Assembly: GCA_016845175.1 (NCBI GenBank)
Contig: JAERTD010000014.1
Location: 62,001 to 126,000 of the forward strand
Source: Bacteroidota bacterium
GTDB taxonomy: Bacteria; Bacteroidota; Bacteroidia; Bacteroidales; F082
DNA length: 64,000 nt
Reading direction: 5' to 3'
The notes under the pieces were generated by a model. It saw only the letters and a program-made list of their open reading frames with translations, had not been told where the DNA came from and made no database searches. The position numbers and the translations under genes are program-made. The stretch's first letter is position 1. The number at the start of each line of letters is the position of its first letter. This document shows, piece after piece, positions 1 through 7,433 of the stretch.

Positions 1-249
1 CTCGATGAGTGATTCTATGATCATTTCTTTATCATCCAGCTCTATGGCGAAATCAATGGCCTTGTTTCCATACAACACCACACTATCGTAATTCGAAAAC
101 CGGTATTCTTTTGCTATGGATAAAAAAAGCTTTGTTTTGGCGCTATCTGTGGATTCTGAAATACCTGATTTGAGGCTGTCAATGGTAGTGGTTTGAGATA
201 CGCCCGGCGATATTGTGAAAAGCAATAAAAATAATGAACATAGTCGCAT
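1..249 (-). CDS. N-terminal part of an exported TPR-type protein (runs off the window)
   Basis: Reading leftward from the ATG at 247-249 gives 83 codons open to the window edge. The first 19 residues form a typical signal peptide (MRLCSLFLLLLFTISPGVSQ). The following segment, with SIAKEYRFSNYDSVVLYGNK and AIDFAIEL, looks like a tetratricopeptide helix pair. Many Bacteroidota sensor kinases and LuxR-type regulators begin this way, with a secreted TPR region before a transmembrane segment, so the missing part may be a kinase or regulator. That is inference, because no catalytic domain is visible here. The start is preferred because no other in-frame ATG lies just upstream and the signal peptide begins at it. 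Confidence 0.6.
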   Translation of the reverse strand, partial: MRLCSLFLLLFTISPGVSQTTTIDSLKSGISESTDSAKTKLFLSIAKEYRFSNYDSVVLYGNKAIDFAIELDDKEMIIESLIE

Positions 250-829
250 CACAAGTTTGCCATTAGAGAGATACCTCCTGGAGTTGTTAATGAAAAGTGT
301 TCGGAAATCGGACTGTAAGAGCATAAATACTGAAAGGGCCAAATGGCTTGATTAACTAAAAGCACTAAGGTAGATATTTTTTCATTATTCAAAATAGCAG
401 CAGGTCAATGAAAAAGCTATTATTAAATAGCTCACATCCAGGCATGCCAAGATCACATATGAATTGAATACCCATATTTTGTTTAATGCACTACGCAGGA
501 TTGGCACTGCAACCGTTGATAGCTCAATAGCTTTTGCCATTTTTGTTGGTTACTGCCATTTCCATAATGGAGAGATGAAAATGCGCCACGAAATTTTTTT
601 CATGGGCTTCCCTTGTGTGAAGCAAGTACGCTTAAATATGTTCCCATAAGTTTGCCATCACAAATTATCAGGTTTACTGCAGGCATTATCATCTCCACTG
701 AGAATTATCACATTGCTGTGCAGCACTTTTTGGTTTTGATTTACATTCAGCCTGTAAATTACGGGGTAAATTATTTGGCTAGATTGGAAAATATAAAATG
801 ATAATGGATCAAATTTCAGAAAAATGCAT
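250..829. other. 580-bp stretch without a supported gene
   Basis: Short open frames on the plus strand (464-649 and 613-801) have no signal peptide, no domain and no start context that I recognise, so I do not call them. The region is AT-rich. Its right part holds short AT-rich near-repeats (gcattatcatc, gaattatcacattg) but no clear hairpin followed by a T-run. It probably contains the promoter of the leftward TPR gene. A TACCTTAG sequence on the minus strand, about 130 bp upstream of that start, resembles the -7 box with one mismatch. It could also contain a decayed gene. Confidence 0.4.
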
Positions 830-1210
830 TTAGGTATTCATTCCCAGAAACATTCCACCAATATAGGGTATGAGCCAAATGAGCCAAACGATAAAGCTGT
901 AATGGTGGAAACTTTTACGTAATTTCTTCTTGTCTTTGTAAACCACCCGGCTGGCCCAGATGGCATGTGCAAGCATCAGCCACAGAGCGATTTGACCAGT
1001 TAAGGTATGAATGTCAGTAAAATCAAAGGGGTTGTCGGTGATATAATGCATGGCCCAGGTACCTGCTACATCGAATGAAAAACCAATCCAAAAAGCAACC
1101 ACATGCCAGGTTTTCAGGTATTTGGAAATACGCTCAGCCCAAACGCCTAGGGAGTAAAACAAGAGAGCCAGACTTACCGCAACAGTTGAGAAAATTACGA
1201 TGGAGGACAT
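830..1210 (-). CDS. HsmA/TIGR03987-like small membrane protein
   Basis: A 126-residue, four-helix membrane protein of unknown biochemical role. The pattern SLALLFYSLGVWAER, then LKTWHVVAFWIGFSFDVAGT, then HTLTGQIALWLMLAHAIWA matches my memory of the TIGR03987 (HsmA-like) family, including conserved His and Trp residues in the helices and the short basic stretch KDKKKLRK between helices 3 and 4. I use the second Met (1210) rather than the one at 1246 because the first helix then starts at the usual place and the length is close to the family norm as I remember it. The gene is divergent from the small ORF at 1307. Confidence 0.6.
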   Translation of the reverse strand: MSSIVIFSTVAVSLALLFYSLGVWAERISKYLKTWHVVAFWIGFSFDVAGTWAMHYITDNPFDFTDIHTLTGQIALWLMLAHAIWASRVVYKDKKKLRKSFHHYSFIVWLIWLIPYIGGMFLGMNT

Positions 1211-1306
1211 AAATATAAATCCAATATGGATCTTAAAGATACTCATTAGCCACTATATATCATCAGTGTTGCCAACATAATTGTATTTTTGGTAAAAACT
1301 GAAAGC

Positions 1307-1465
1307 ATGAAAGATTCCAAACTAGATCTCTTTAAAATTTGTATCATTATTTTGTTGGCTGGGTTTTTATATACCTACTACCAGGCTTCTCAATTTGGTC
1401 GTTACGAGCTTCACGACACAATGGTCTTTGATACGAAAACAGGATGGACACGTACAATTGAGTAG
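1307..1465 (+). CDS. 52-residue small single-pass membrane protein
   Basis: A short gene with ATG at 1307 and TAG at 1463-1465. The charged N-terminus (MKDSKLDLFK) is followed by one hydrophobic helix (ICIIILLAGFLYTYY) and a polar tail containing DTMVFDTKTGWTRTIE, giving an N-in, C-out topology. The tail FDTKTGW...R is a phrase I associate with small uncharacterised bacterial membrane proteins. A TATTTTTG box at 1284-1291 sits 15 bp upstream, close enough to make the mRNA nearly leaderless. The function is unknown. The main doubt is its size, although a coherent helix-plus-tail layout argues against a random ORF. Confidence 0.5.
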   Translation: MKDSKLDLFKICIIILLAGFLYTYYQASQFGRYELHDTMVFDTKTGWTRTIE

Positions 1466-1524
1466 GTTTTATTTAATTACTCACTGAATTTAAAACATAC
1501 AGGCCCCATCTGTTTTAATTAGTC

Positions 1525-1532
1525 TACTTTTG
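1525..1532 (+). promoter_or_regulatory. Bacteroidota -7 box (TACTTTTG) before the PepSY-like gene
   Basis: An exact match to TAnnTTTG, 22 bp upstream of the ATG at 1555. No clear -33 TTTG is seen at the right distance, so this is a probable rather than certain promoter. Confidence 0.5.
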
Positions 1533-1554
1533 TGGGCCAACTAAACTGTCAGTT

Positions 1555-2022
1555 ATGAGAAAAGTACTCCTCTTAGTTTTTGTTGTAATCCTTATTACAC
1601 CCGTGTTCTCACAAAACAGAGCACCCAAAAAGATAAGGCAAGCCTTCGAAAACATGGTTCCCAATGCAACGGAAGCCCAATGGTCAACACCTAAAGAAAG
1701 GGTTTCAGCCAAGGAGAAAAAGTATACCGTTAATTACCAGTTGGATAATGATAGTGTGTTTTCACGCTTTGATTATAAAGCCAATTGGTTGATAACAGTA
1801 ACCTATATTCCCATCGAAGAATTACCTGAGGCAGTGACCAAAGAGATTTCTTCAAGGTATATGAATGCTGAAATTACCAAGGCGGCCAGGTTGGAAGAGC
1901 CTGGGTTTGACGGTTATGGAGTGATCTATATGTATATGCAGGACCAATGGACCATTCAGATTTCGAAGGAGGGGAAGATTTTACGAAGGATCCTCAAAAG
2001 TGATGGTTTTAAGTTCAACTAA
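1555..2022 (+). CDS. Exported PepSY-like domain protein
   Basis: 155 residues with a signal peptide (MRKVLLLVFVVILITPVFSQ). The mature part follows the PepSY-like (PF11396-type) pattern: an initial helix IRQAFENMVPNATEAQWS, then a strand pair with YTVNYQLDNDSVFSRFDYKANW, then a second half ELPEAVTKEISSRYMNAEI ending in a sheet and IQISKEGKILRRI. Such proteins are periplasmic or surface proteins of unknown role, often described as putative protease-inhibitor folds. The gene stands alone, and its 3' end meets a palindromic repeat that may terminate it. Confidence 0.7.
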   Translation: MRKVLLLVFVVILITPVFSQNRAPKKIRQAFENMVPNATEAQWSTPKERVSAKEKKYTVNYQLDNDSVFSRFDYKANWLITVTYIPIEELPEAVTKEISSRYMNAEITKAARLEEPGFDGYGVIYMYMQDQWTIQISKEGKILRRILKSDGFKFN

Positions 2023-2052
2023 GAATTAATCCTTAGCACTTCACGCTCTTTT

Positions 2053-2146
2053 GGATTTGCAATCCGAAAGTTTAGGGAAGCGGATTCCTGCCTGCGGCAG
2101 GCAGGTTGAATCCGCAATAGTAATAAGTCGGGATTGCAAATCCCGA
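2053..2146. repeat. REP-like cluster of three palindromes between convergent genes
   Basis: Three nested inverted repeats lie in the 154-bp gap between two convergent genes. They are ggatt-tgc-aatcc (2053-2065), a long hairpin with arms gcggatt...aatccgc (2080-2086 with 2109-2115) and an inner 8-bp stem cctgcctg/caggcagg (2087-2094 with 2098-2105), and tcgggatt-gca-aatcccga (2128-2146). The GGATTTGCAATCC core recurs in all three. This architecture is that of REP/RAYT-type extragenic palindromes known from Bacteroidota genomes. It may also act as a bidirectional terminator, although no T-run follows. No transposase gene is present here. Confidence 0.7.
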
Positions 2147-2176
2147 CCAGTGTACAGAAATATTATCCGATTACAA

Positions 2177-4240
2177 TCACCAATCCAGTCCGTATTGGTC
2201 ACTGATATCCAATGGTGGCATAGGACCACTCAATGGTTTCAGGTCTTTTACATACCAATCCAACCAGGCCATCTGACGGTATAACACATCGATGCGTCCC
2301 ACCTGTTTTCTGTTGCCATGTCCTTCACCGGGATATTGCACCAACCTGACGGCTGGATGATCGTTCATCTTCATACGACGGTGTAATTCCAGACTCTGAC
2401 CGGGATGTACCCTGGGATCTGCAGCACCTCCATAAATAAGGGTGGCTGTTTTGCTTTGATGCGCCCAGTATATGGGACTCCGTTCAAGGTTCATCTGCCA
2501 CTGTTCTTCAAGGGGTTTTCCACTGTGAACGAGCATTTCTTCATAGGCAATATCGGTGGTGCCTCGTTTGCTGATCAGATCACTAATACCCACAAACATA
2601 CAAACCGCCTTCACGTATTGGGTGTAGTAAGTCGCGAACCAGGCGGAAGCATAACCACCATAAGAACCACCAGCCATACCAACCCTTTCCTTATCCGCAC
2701 CCTTCTGAGCAACCAAATAATCGATACCATCAGCCAGATCATCAAATTCTTTACCCGCAGGATCCATAAATCCTTCCATGGCAAATTCAACCCCGTATCC
2801 TGAACTGGCTCTGTAGTTCAGATAGGCCACCATATACCCTTTTCCGGCCATCACCTGTCCTGGTGTTGAATACCTGCTTAACCAGCCATTGCTGTGATGT
2901 GATTCAGGACCACCATGTACATAAAGAACCAGAGGGTAGGTCTCCTGGTTGTTGTAACCCACCGGTTTAATGAGGATGCCTTCGATTTCCTTACCATCAC
3001 GGGCTTTAAACTGTATGATTTCCTGTTCGCCTAACAAGCGTTCTGAAACCTGAGGATTTAAGTTGGTTAGTTTTTGTAGTAGACCTTCACCAGTCCAGGA
3101 ATAAATATTGGAAGGGTCTTTGGGAGTACTGCCGGTAAAAACAAAATGCTTTAGATCTTCAGTAAACAGGGGTTGTCCAAAAATGATCCCCTGATCCCTG
3201 GCATCCAGCAGTATGTTTCGCTTGCCATTCTTGATTTTGATGGTGGATAATTTGGGATACACTCCTTCGCCGGAATAGCATAAAATTTCTTTATTGTTCT
3301 TCCAGCCCACCCAGCTCACATGACCTCTAAAATTCTCCGGAGTAAGGTTTGTAATTTCTTCATCCTTTATGGAATAAGTAAATGCCTGACTTACTGCATG
3401 GTCATTTATGTTCAGTGCTGAGGCATAGGCCAAAGCTGATCCATCAAAGTTGAATACATAATTACCCAGTTTGCCCGCATTGCCTACATCTTTAATGATT
3501 TTATCTGAAGCTATATCAAGAATTTGCAGTTTGCGAAACATATAGCGGTAATCGATGAGGTTTTTTTCTGAGGTAGTAAAAGCCAGCCACTGACCATCAG
3601 GGCTGAATTCAAAATTCCATATATGGGTGCCTTCCAGTAATTGCTTATTTGAGATGAACTGGAATTCACTATCCAGTGTGGTGAGAAACAGCTGGTTTAT
3701 CTTCAGGTTTTCTTCATAAAAAATAAAGTCATAACCCCTTTTCCTGAGTTCTTTTTCCCTTTCTGTTTTAGGTTCAGAAGACAGGTAAGCGATACCTTTT
3801 CCGTCAGGTTGCCACCTGTAAAATTTTACACCATTTTCCGCCTGTGTCAGCTGGATCATATCACCACCTGCTGCAGGAATGGCCCATACCTGAGTGGATT
3901 CGCCATCTTTCTTATGAGTAAAGCAGATCAGTGAACCATCAGGGTTGTAGTGTGGAGAACCTCCCTTCAACCCTTCTTCAAAAAGCGGGACTGATTCTTT
4001 TGTGGTCAGGTCCATTCTATAGTATTTGCGGTGGGCTGATCCAGGTTCCTCATTGGCATTTCTTGGAGTATACACTGAATAGATGAGCTCACTGCCATCT
4101 GGTTTGAGATCGTGTGTGCTTGTCCCTTCCAGATTCAATAAATCATCCGGTGATAGTACAGATTGTCCATAGCTTAATTGACAAAAGCCAATGGCAACAA
4201 GAAGTAATAGTGTCGAAATAATTGTGGTCGATTTTTTCAT
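2177..4240 (-). CDS. S9 family (prolyl oligopeptidase / DPP-like) serine peptidase
   Basis: 687 residues. The signal peptide (MKKSTTIISTLLLLVAIGFC) is followed by WD40/PD40-like propeller blades over residues 30-400 (for example HYNPDGSLICFTHKKDG and EFSPDGQWLAFTTSEKN). The C-terminal alpha/beta hydrolase carries the nucleophile elbow GGSYGGY, the acid in GAADPRVHP and the histidine in PGEGHGNR, so the Ser-Asp-His triad is intact. It should release N-terminal dipeptides or acyl-amino acids in the periplasm. I start at 4240, not the longer frame at 4327, because the signal peptide begins here and a TAGATTTG -7 box lies between the two. It is monocistronic, and its end meets the REP cluster. 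Confidence 0.9.
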   Translation of the reverse strand: MKKSTTIISTLLLLVAIGFCQLSYGQSVLSPDDLLNLEGTSTHDLKPDGSELIYSVYTPRNANEEPGSAHRKYYRMDLTTKESVPLFEEGLKGGSPHYNPDGSLICFTHKKDGESTQVWAIPAAGGDMIQLTQAENGVKFYRWQPDGKGIAYLSSEPKTEREKELRKRGYDFIFYEENLKINQLFLTTLDSEFQFISNKQLLEGTHIWNFEFSPDGQWLAFTTSEKNLIDYRYMFRKLQILDIASDKIIKDVGNAGKLGNYVFNFDGSALAYASALNINDHAVSQAFTYSIKDEEITNLTPENFRGHVSWVGWKNNKEILCYSGEGVYPKLSTIKIKNGKRNILLDARDQGIIFGQPLFTEDLKHFVFTGSTPKDPSNIYSWTGEGLLQKLTNLNPQVSERLLGEQEIIQFKARDGKEIEGILIKPVGYNNQETYPLVLYVHGGPESHHSNGWLSRYSTPGQVMAGKGYMVAYLNYRASSGYGVEFAMEGFMDPAGKEFDDLADGIDYLVAQKGADKERVGMAGGSYGGYASAWFATYYTQYVKAVCMFVGISDLISKRGTTDIAYEEMLVHSGKPLEEQWQMNLERSPIYWAHQSKTATLIYGGAADPRVHPGQSLELHRRMKMNDHPAVRLVQYPGEGHGNRKQVGRIDVLYRQMAWLDWYVKDLKPLSGPMPPLDISDQYGLDW

Positions 4241-4288
4241 GAGCAAATGCGTATGGTTATGTAATAGATGCTGAAATTCAAAAGAAGC

Positions 4289-4296
4289 CAAATCTA
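4289..4296 (-). promoter_or_regulatory. -7 box (TAGATTTG) of the S9 peptidase gene
   Basis: An exact TAnnTTTG match on the minus strand, 48 bp upstream of the chosen ATG at 4240. It lies inside the longer open frame that starts at 4327, so it supports the shorter start. Confidence 0.5.
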
Positions 4297-4353
4297 CAAT
4301 TTTGATTCGGAAAAGTTTGTAAATCAAATGAAATTCCTTTGGAAATATAAAAT

Positions 4354-4386
4354 CCTGAAAACAAAAAGCCCTCCGTCGCTGAAGCT
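4354..4386. repeat. 33-nt direct repeat, distal copy (partial tRNA-Ala terminator)
   Basis: Identical over 33 nt to 4881-4913. It holds the A-run and left stem arm of the tRNA-Ala terminator, but the right arm is replaced by unrelated sequence (agagtgccc), so it can no longer fold into the terminator. Together the two copies bracket a 560-bp block with the GIY-YIG gene. Confidence 0.85.
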
Positions 4387-4422
4387 AGAGTGCCCTTCGA
4401 TTGAATGAGGATTTGCACATTT

Positions 4423-4659
4423 TCAGATTAGTCTTTTGTTTCTGAAGGCTATGCCTGAGCCTGATTTGAGGTATTTTTCAAAATTGTAAGCTTTGTACTT
4501 ATCTGAAAACGTAATAAAGGTTGTCAGTTCAATGGGTAACCTGCTACTAGTGTAAAGAATTTGTTTGTTTTCATGCCTTATAAGCCTGCCCTTCAAATTA
4601 TTTGTGCAGCCTGTATAGTAGGTATTGTCCTTGCATTTCAAAATATAAACATACCACAT
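4423..4659 (-). CDS. GIY-YIG nuclease family protein (UPF0213-like)
   Basis: 78 residues forming the minimal GIY-YIG module: MWYVYILKCKDNTYYTG (the GIY...YIG pair appears as YVY...YTG), then TNNLKGRLIRHENKQ with the conserved Arg, and later the glutamate in YNFEKYLKSGSG. These stand-alone proteins are very common in Bacteroidota, and their cellular role is unclear. Catalytic-type residues (Tyr, Arg, Glu) are present, so it may be an active nuclease. The gene lies between two direct repeats derived from the neighbouring tRNA terminator, which suggests it came in as part of a local insertion or duplication. The start is the only Met and fits the family. Confidence 0.85.
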   Translation of the reverse strand: MWYVYILKCKDNTYYTGCTNNLKGRLIRHENKQILYTSSRLPIELTTFITFSDKYKAYNFEKYLKSGSGIAFRNKRLI

Positions 4660-4880
4660 AATGCTTGTTTGTTGTGATCATTGAGCACTTTCGTCTATCG
4701 AAGATAAGGAGAATAAATTAACTATCAGTCACTAATGAGTTTCTAAAAAGAACTCCTGAACTAATGCTAATTAGGGTAAAATTATACTTTCTATTGGTAA
4801 AAAGGGTTCAAAGTGGATAGTATCCACCGAAGCCCTTCGGGTTTATGAAGTACAGGGAATATATTGTAGCGAAAGAACTA

Positions 4881-4913
4881 CCTGAAAACAAAAAGCCCTC
4901 CGTCGCTGAAGCT
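4881..4913. repeat. 33-nt direct repeat, tRNA-proximal copy
   Basis: Second copy of the sequence at 4354-4386, here as part of the intact tRNA-Ala terminator hairpin. Confidence 0.85.
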
Positions 4914-4922
4914 TCGGAGGGC
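4885..4922 (-). terminator. Rho-independent terminator of tRNA-Ala
   Basis: Stem gccctccg (4895-4902) pairs with cggagggc (4915-4922). On the minus strand the hairpin is followed by TTTTTGTTTT. It starts 6 nt after the tRNA 3' end. Confidence 0.85.
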
Positions 4923-4927
4923 GAAGG

Positions 4928-5001
4928 TGGAGAATAGCGGAATCGAACCGCTGACCTTTTGACTGCCAGTCAAACGCTCTAGCCAACTGAGCTAATCCCC
5001 C
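4928..5001 (-). tRNA. tRNA-Ala (anticodon GGC)
   Basis: Minus-strand cloverleaf of 74 nt. The acceptor arm GGGGGAT pairs with ATTCTCC, with a G3-U70 wobble, the identity element of alanine tRNAs. The D arm is AGCTCAGTTGGCTAGAGC. The anticodon stem TTTGA/TCAAA encloses the loop CTGGCAG, so the anticodon is GGC and reads GCC/GCU. The T arm is AGCGGTTCGATTCCGCT. The discriminator is A at 4928, and the CCA tail is not encoded (CCT follows). A strong terminator follows directly, so it is transcribed alone or as the last gene. Confidence 0.95.
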
Positions 5002-5025
5002 ATATTGATGTTGGCTCTCTAGCCA

Positions 5026-5043
5026 TCCCGATAACTATCGGGA
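5026..5043. repeat. Perfect palindrome tcccgata-ac-tatcggga
   Basis: An 8-bp perfect inverted repeat with a 2-nt loop, 25 bp upstream of the tRNA-Ala gene. Palindromes of this form (CCCGATAnnTATCGGG) are scattered through many Bacteroidota genomes as far as I recall. No second copy is seen in this window. It could be a dispersed repeat or part of the tRNA control region. Confidence 0.5.
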
Positions 5044-5238
5044 GTGCTAATTCCCCAACAAAATTGAGGCTGCAAAGATAATTTTTTTTTCAAAATCCAA
5101 GCCTTTTTTTGAAATTCAATTTCACTTTCTGAAAATCTTATGCTACAGCCAATTGCAGGTTGAACTAAGAATGTTTTACCTTAGCCTAACCAAAGCCATT
5201 ATCATAAGAAAAACTATTACTGATCAAACCTAAAATCT

Positions 5239-5664
5239 ATGAAGCCCTTCTTATTTGCTTGTTTGGGTCTGGCTTTTGCGCTGACTTTCTCTTGTACCAA
5301 ATCCGAAAGCAGCAAGAATGCACCTGATGCTGTATTATCAATTATTCCTGTAATAGGCGACACCTCCATGGTCATTACTTTTGATGCCACTGGTAGCACT
5401 GATGCGGAAGATGCTTCCTCTGATCTAATGTATAGTTGGGATCTTCTGGGAACCCACGAGTTTTCCTCCTATTCCAAAGAAGCAGTTGTCCAATATCAGT
5501 ATGAGCAGCCGGGAAGCTACCAGATAGGATTACAGGTAATGGACACTGATGGTTGGGTGGGGATGGAAAGCCAGGAGCTATTCATTAGTGATACCCTGCT
5601 ATCCAATAAAATAATCCTGGTTCAACAAGCTGTCCACATTGCCCAAACTGGCCTTGAACCCTAA
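5239..5664 (+). CDS. Lipoprotein with a single PKD domain
   Basis: 141 residues. The signal peptide ends in a lipobox (ALTFSC) with Cys19 as the likely lipidated residue. A PKD-type Ig fold follows: PDAVLSIIPVIGDTSMVITFDATGSTD, then SDLMYSWDLLG, then the typical QYEQPGSYQIGLQVMDTDGW strand pair. It is probably anchored in the outer or inner membrane and binds another protein or glycan. No enzymatic domain is present. It overlaps nothing and ends 2 nt before thpR, so the two may be cotranscribed. Confidence 0.75.
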   Translation: MKPFLFACLGLAFALTFSCTKSESSKNAPDAVLSIIPVIGDTSMVITFDATGSTDAEDASSDLMYSWDLLGTHEFSSYSKEAVVQYQYEQPGSYQIGLQVMDTDGWVGMESQELFISDTLLSNKIILVQQAVHIAQTGLEP

Positions 5665-5666
5665 CC

Positions 5667-6230
5667 ATGAAAAGATTATTCGCTGCCATAAAAGTCAAAG
5701 CTTCAGATGAATTACTCGATCTGTACCAACAGCTTCAATCTGATTTAAGGCATGAGAGAATCCGTTGGGTGAATCCTGATAAATTGCATTTGACCCTTCA
5801 GTTTTTTGGTGAAACCCATGAGGAACTCATCCCCCAGATGGTCCATCTGATGAATGAAGTGGCTATAGATACCAAACCTTTCAATATCGCACTGGAGAAT
5901 ACAGGGATTTTTGGCAGCAGTTACCGACCCAGAGTCATTTGGTTAGGCATTGAGCCCAAAGAATCAATTACACACTTGTCCAAAGGCTTGCATTCAACAA
6001 TGGAAAGCATTGGCTTCAAGCGCGACAGACAAAATTATGTGCCCCATCTGACAGTAGGGCGGATGAACAAATTAAACCACAAGAAAGTTTTTAATGAAAC
6101 CATTGGAAAATTCAGAGACAAACATTATCAAATAGTGGCTGCAGATCACATGCTTTTATATGAAAGTATACTACTGCCTAAAGGTCCTGTTTATGAGATA
6201 ATTGAGACTTTTCCGTTTCTGAAATTGTAA
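5667..6230 (+). CDS. thpR: RNA 2',3'-cyclic phosphodiesterase (ThpR/LigT family)
   Basis: 187 residues of the 2H phosphoesterase fold. Both catalytic HxTx motifs are present, as LHLTLQFFG near residue 45 and PHLTVGRM near residue 127. RIRWVNPDKLHLTLQ and the final strand GPVYEIIETFPF are characteristic. The enzyme opens 2',3'-cyclic phosphates on RNA to 2'-phosphate and shows reversible 2'-5' RNA ligation in vitro. Its cytoplasmic role is in RNA end metabolism. It begins 2 nt after the PKD lipoprotein gene stop. Confidence 0.9.
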   Translation: MKRLFAAIKVKASDELLDLYQQLQSDLRHERIRWVNPDKLHLTLQFFGETHEELIPQMVHLMNEVAIDTKPFNIALENTGIFGSSYRPRVIWLGIEPKESITHLSKGLHSTMESIGFKRDRQNYVPHLTVGRMNKLNHKKVFNETIGKFRDKHYQIVAADHMLLYESILLPKGPVYEIIETFPFLKL

Positions 6231-6351
6231 TTAATTGGGGCAGGGCTGCAACAGTTTTTAAAAAAAGAGTGTCATCTAAACAACAAATAAGGACTTTTCA
6301 GAGTTATAAGGAATAAATTTTTTTACTTTAGCCAAGCTATATACTAAGGAA

Positions 6352-7314
6352 TTGAGGCTTCGTTTATTATACATATTTTTTATCCTGCTGGGCACTTCTG
6401 TTACCCTATTGTACGGACAGCAAGCGCCTAATTTTACCCATCATAAAGATGCACTAATGTTTCACAATCCAGCCTATGCAGGTATGCGTGAAGGCATTTG
6501 TGTGAATGGATTGATGCGACAGCAATGGGCAGGTTTTAAAAATGCCGATGGGGATGTAGTAAGCCCACAAACCTATATGATTACTGTTGATTCACCCATT
6601 AAGCTGTTTCATGGCGGTCTGGGAGGCAGCATTACTCAGGATCAAAAAAATGATATTTGGACAGACATTGAAGTTCAGTTAGCCTATTCTTTTCATGCAC
6701 GTCTGGCCTTTGCCGATCTGGGTATAGGAGCTGGTCTGAACCTGGTAAACAAAAGTATCAATGGCTCCAAATGGGATGCCACAGATGATGTGGGAACGGA
6801 CCCATTATTATCTTCCTCTGATGAGAGTGGAATGCAGGTAGACGGGAATTTTGGATTGTTTTTAAGTAACCCTGGGGGCTATTATATTGGTTTCTCGGTT
6901 ACCAATATGTTTGAAAGCAAGTTTAAGAACATTACCGGCGAAGTTGGAAATGCAAGAGCCTACCATTTGAATGGAGGCTATTTCTTCGAGCTTCCCAATG
7001 CACCCCGATTCACCCTGGAGGCCATGGCACTGCTGCAAACAGATTTAGCTGTAACACAATATAATCTCTCAGGTATCGTTACATACAATGACCGCTTTTG
7101 GGGAGGTTTAAACTTTCGGTCGGATATCGCCAACCGGGAGTCAATAGGCGCGATGGTCGGAATGAGGTTTAAAGACTTCAGAATAGGTTACGCTTACGAC
7201 ATCAACATAATGGGTATAGGAGTACCCGGAGGACATGAGGTAAGTGTGGGCTATTGCTTTAAGATTAAGACAGATAGATCGAAAACCAGCTATAAAAATA
7301 CACGGTATTTATAG
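6352..7314 (+). CDS. porP: Type IX secretion system PorP/SprF family membrane protein
   Basis: 320 residues. The signal peptide (MRLRLLYIFFILLG...LLYGQ) is followed by the PorP/SprF beta-barrel pattern: NFTHHKDALMFHNPAYAGM, LMRQQWAGF and the closing motif RIGYAYDINIMGIG...GHEVSVGYCF. PorP/SprF proteins anchor T9SS substrates or attachment proteins at the outer membrane, and porP precedes porKLMN in Porphyromonas. The start is TTG at 6352. No ATG lies between the upstream region and the signal peptide, and the next Met is in mature sequence. The gap to gldK is 119 bp and contains a TATTTTTG box, so gldK may also have its own promoter. Confidence 0.88.
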   Translation: MRLRLLYIFFILLGTSVTLLYGQQAPNFTHHKDALMFHNPAYAGMREGICVNGLMRQQWAGFKNADGDVVSPQTYMITVDSPIKLFHGGLGGSITQDQKNDIWTDIEVQLAYSFHARLAFADLGIGAGLNLVNKSINGSKWDATDDVGTDPLLSSSDESGMQVDGNFGLFLSNPGGYYIGFSVTNMFESKFKNITGEVGNARAYHLNGGYFFELPNAPRFTLEAMALLQTDLAVTQYNLSGIVTYNDRFWGGLNFRSDIANRESIGAMVGMRFKDFRIGYAYDINIMGIGVPGGHEVSVGYCFKIKTDRSKTSYKNTRYL

Positions 7315-7370
7315 CGGTTATGAATTTTGTATAAAAAACCAGATTATAAATAAAGAGTAAAATATTTTTT

Positions 7371-7378
7371 TATTTTTG
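7371..7378 (+). promoter_or_regulatory. Possible -7 box (TATTTTTG) before gldK
   Basis: A TAnnTTTG match 55 bp upstream of the gldK start, in an AT-rich gap where chance matches are easy. No clear -33 element is seen. Confidence 0.35.
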
Positions 7379-7433
7379 ATCCGCTTTAAAGGACTAGAAA
7401 AAGGATAAAGCGCTCAAATTCAAAATGTTAAAT

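Noticed and set aside
464-801. Two overlapping short plus-strand ORFs (61 and 62 codons)
   Set aside because: No signal peptide, domain, start context or recognisable homologue; their Cys- and His-rich composition looks random. I treat the region as intergenic.
4354-4400. Second rho-independent terminator near 4370
   Set aside because: Only the left arm of the stem is present; the right arm of the tRNA terminator is missing, so it cannot fold.
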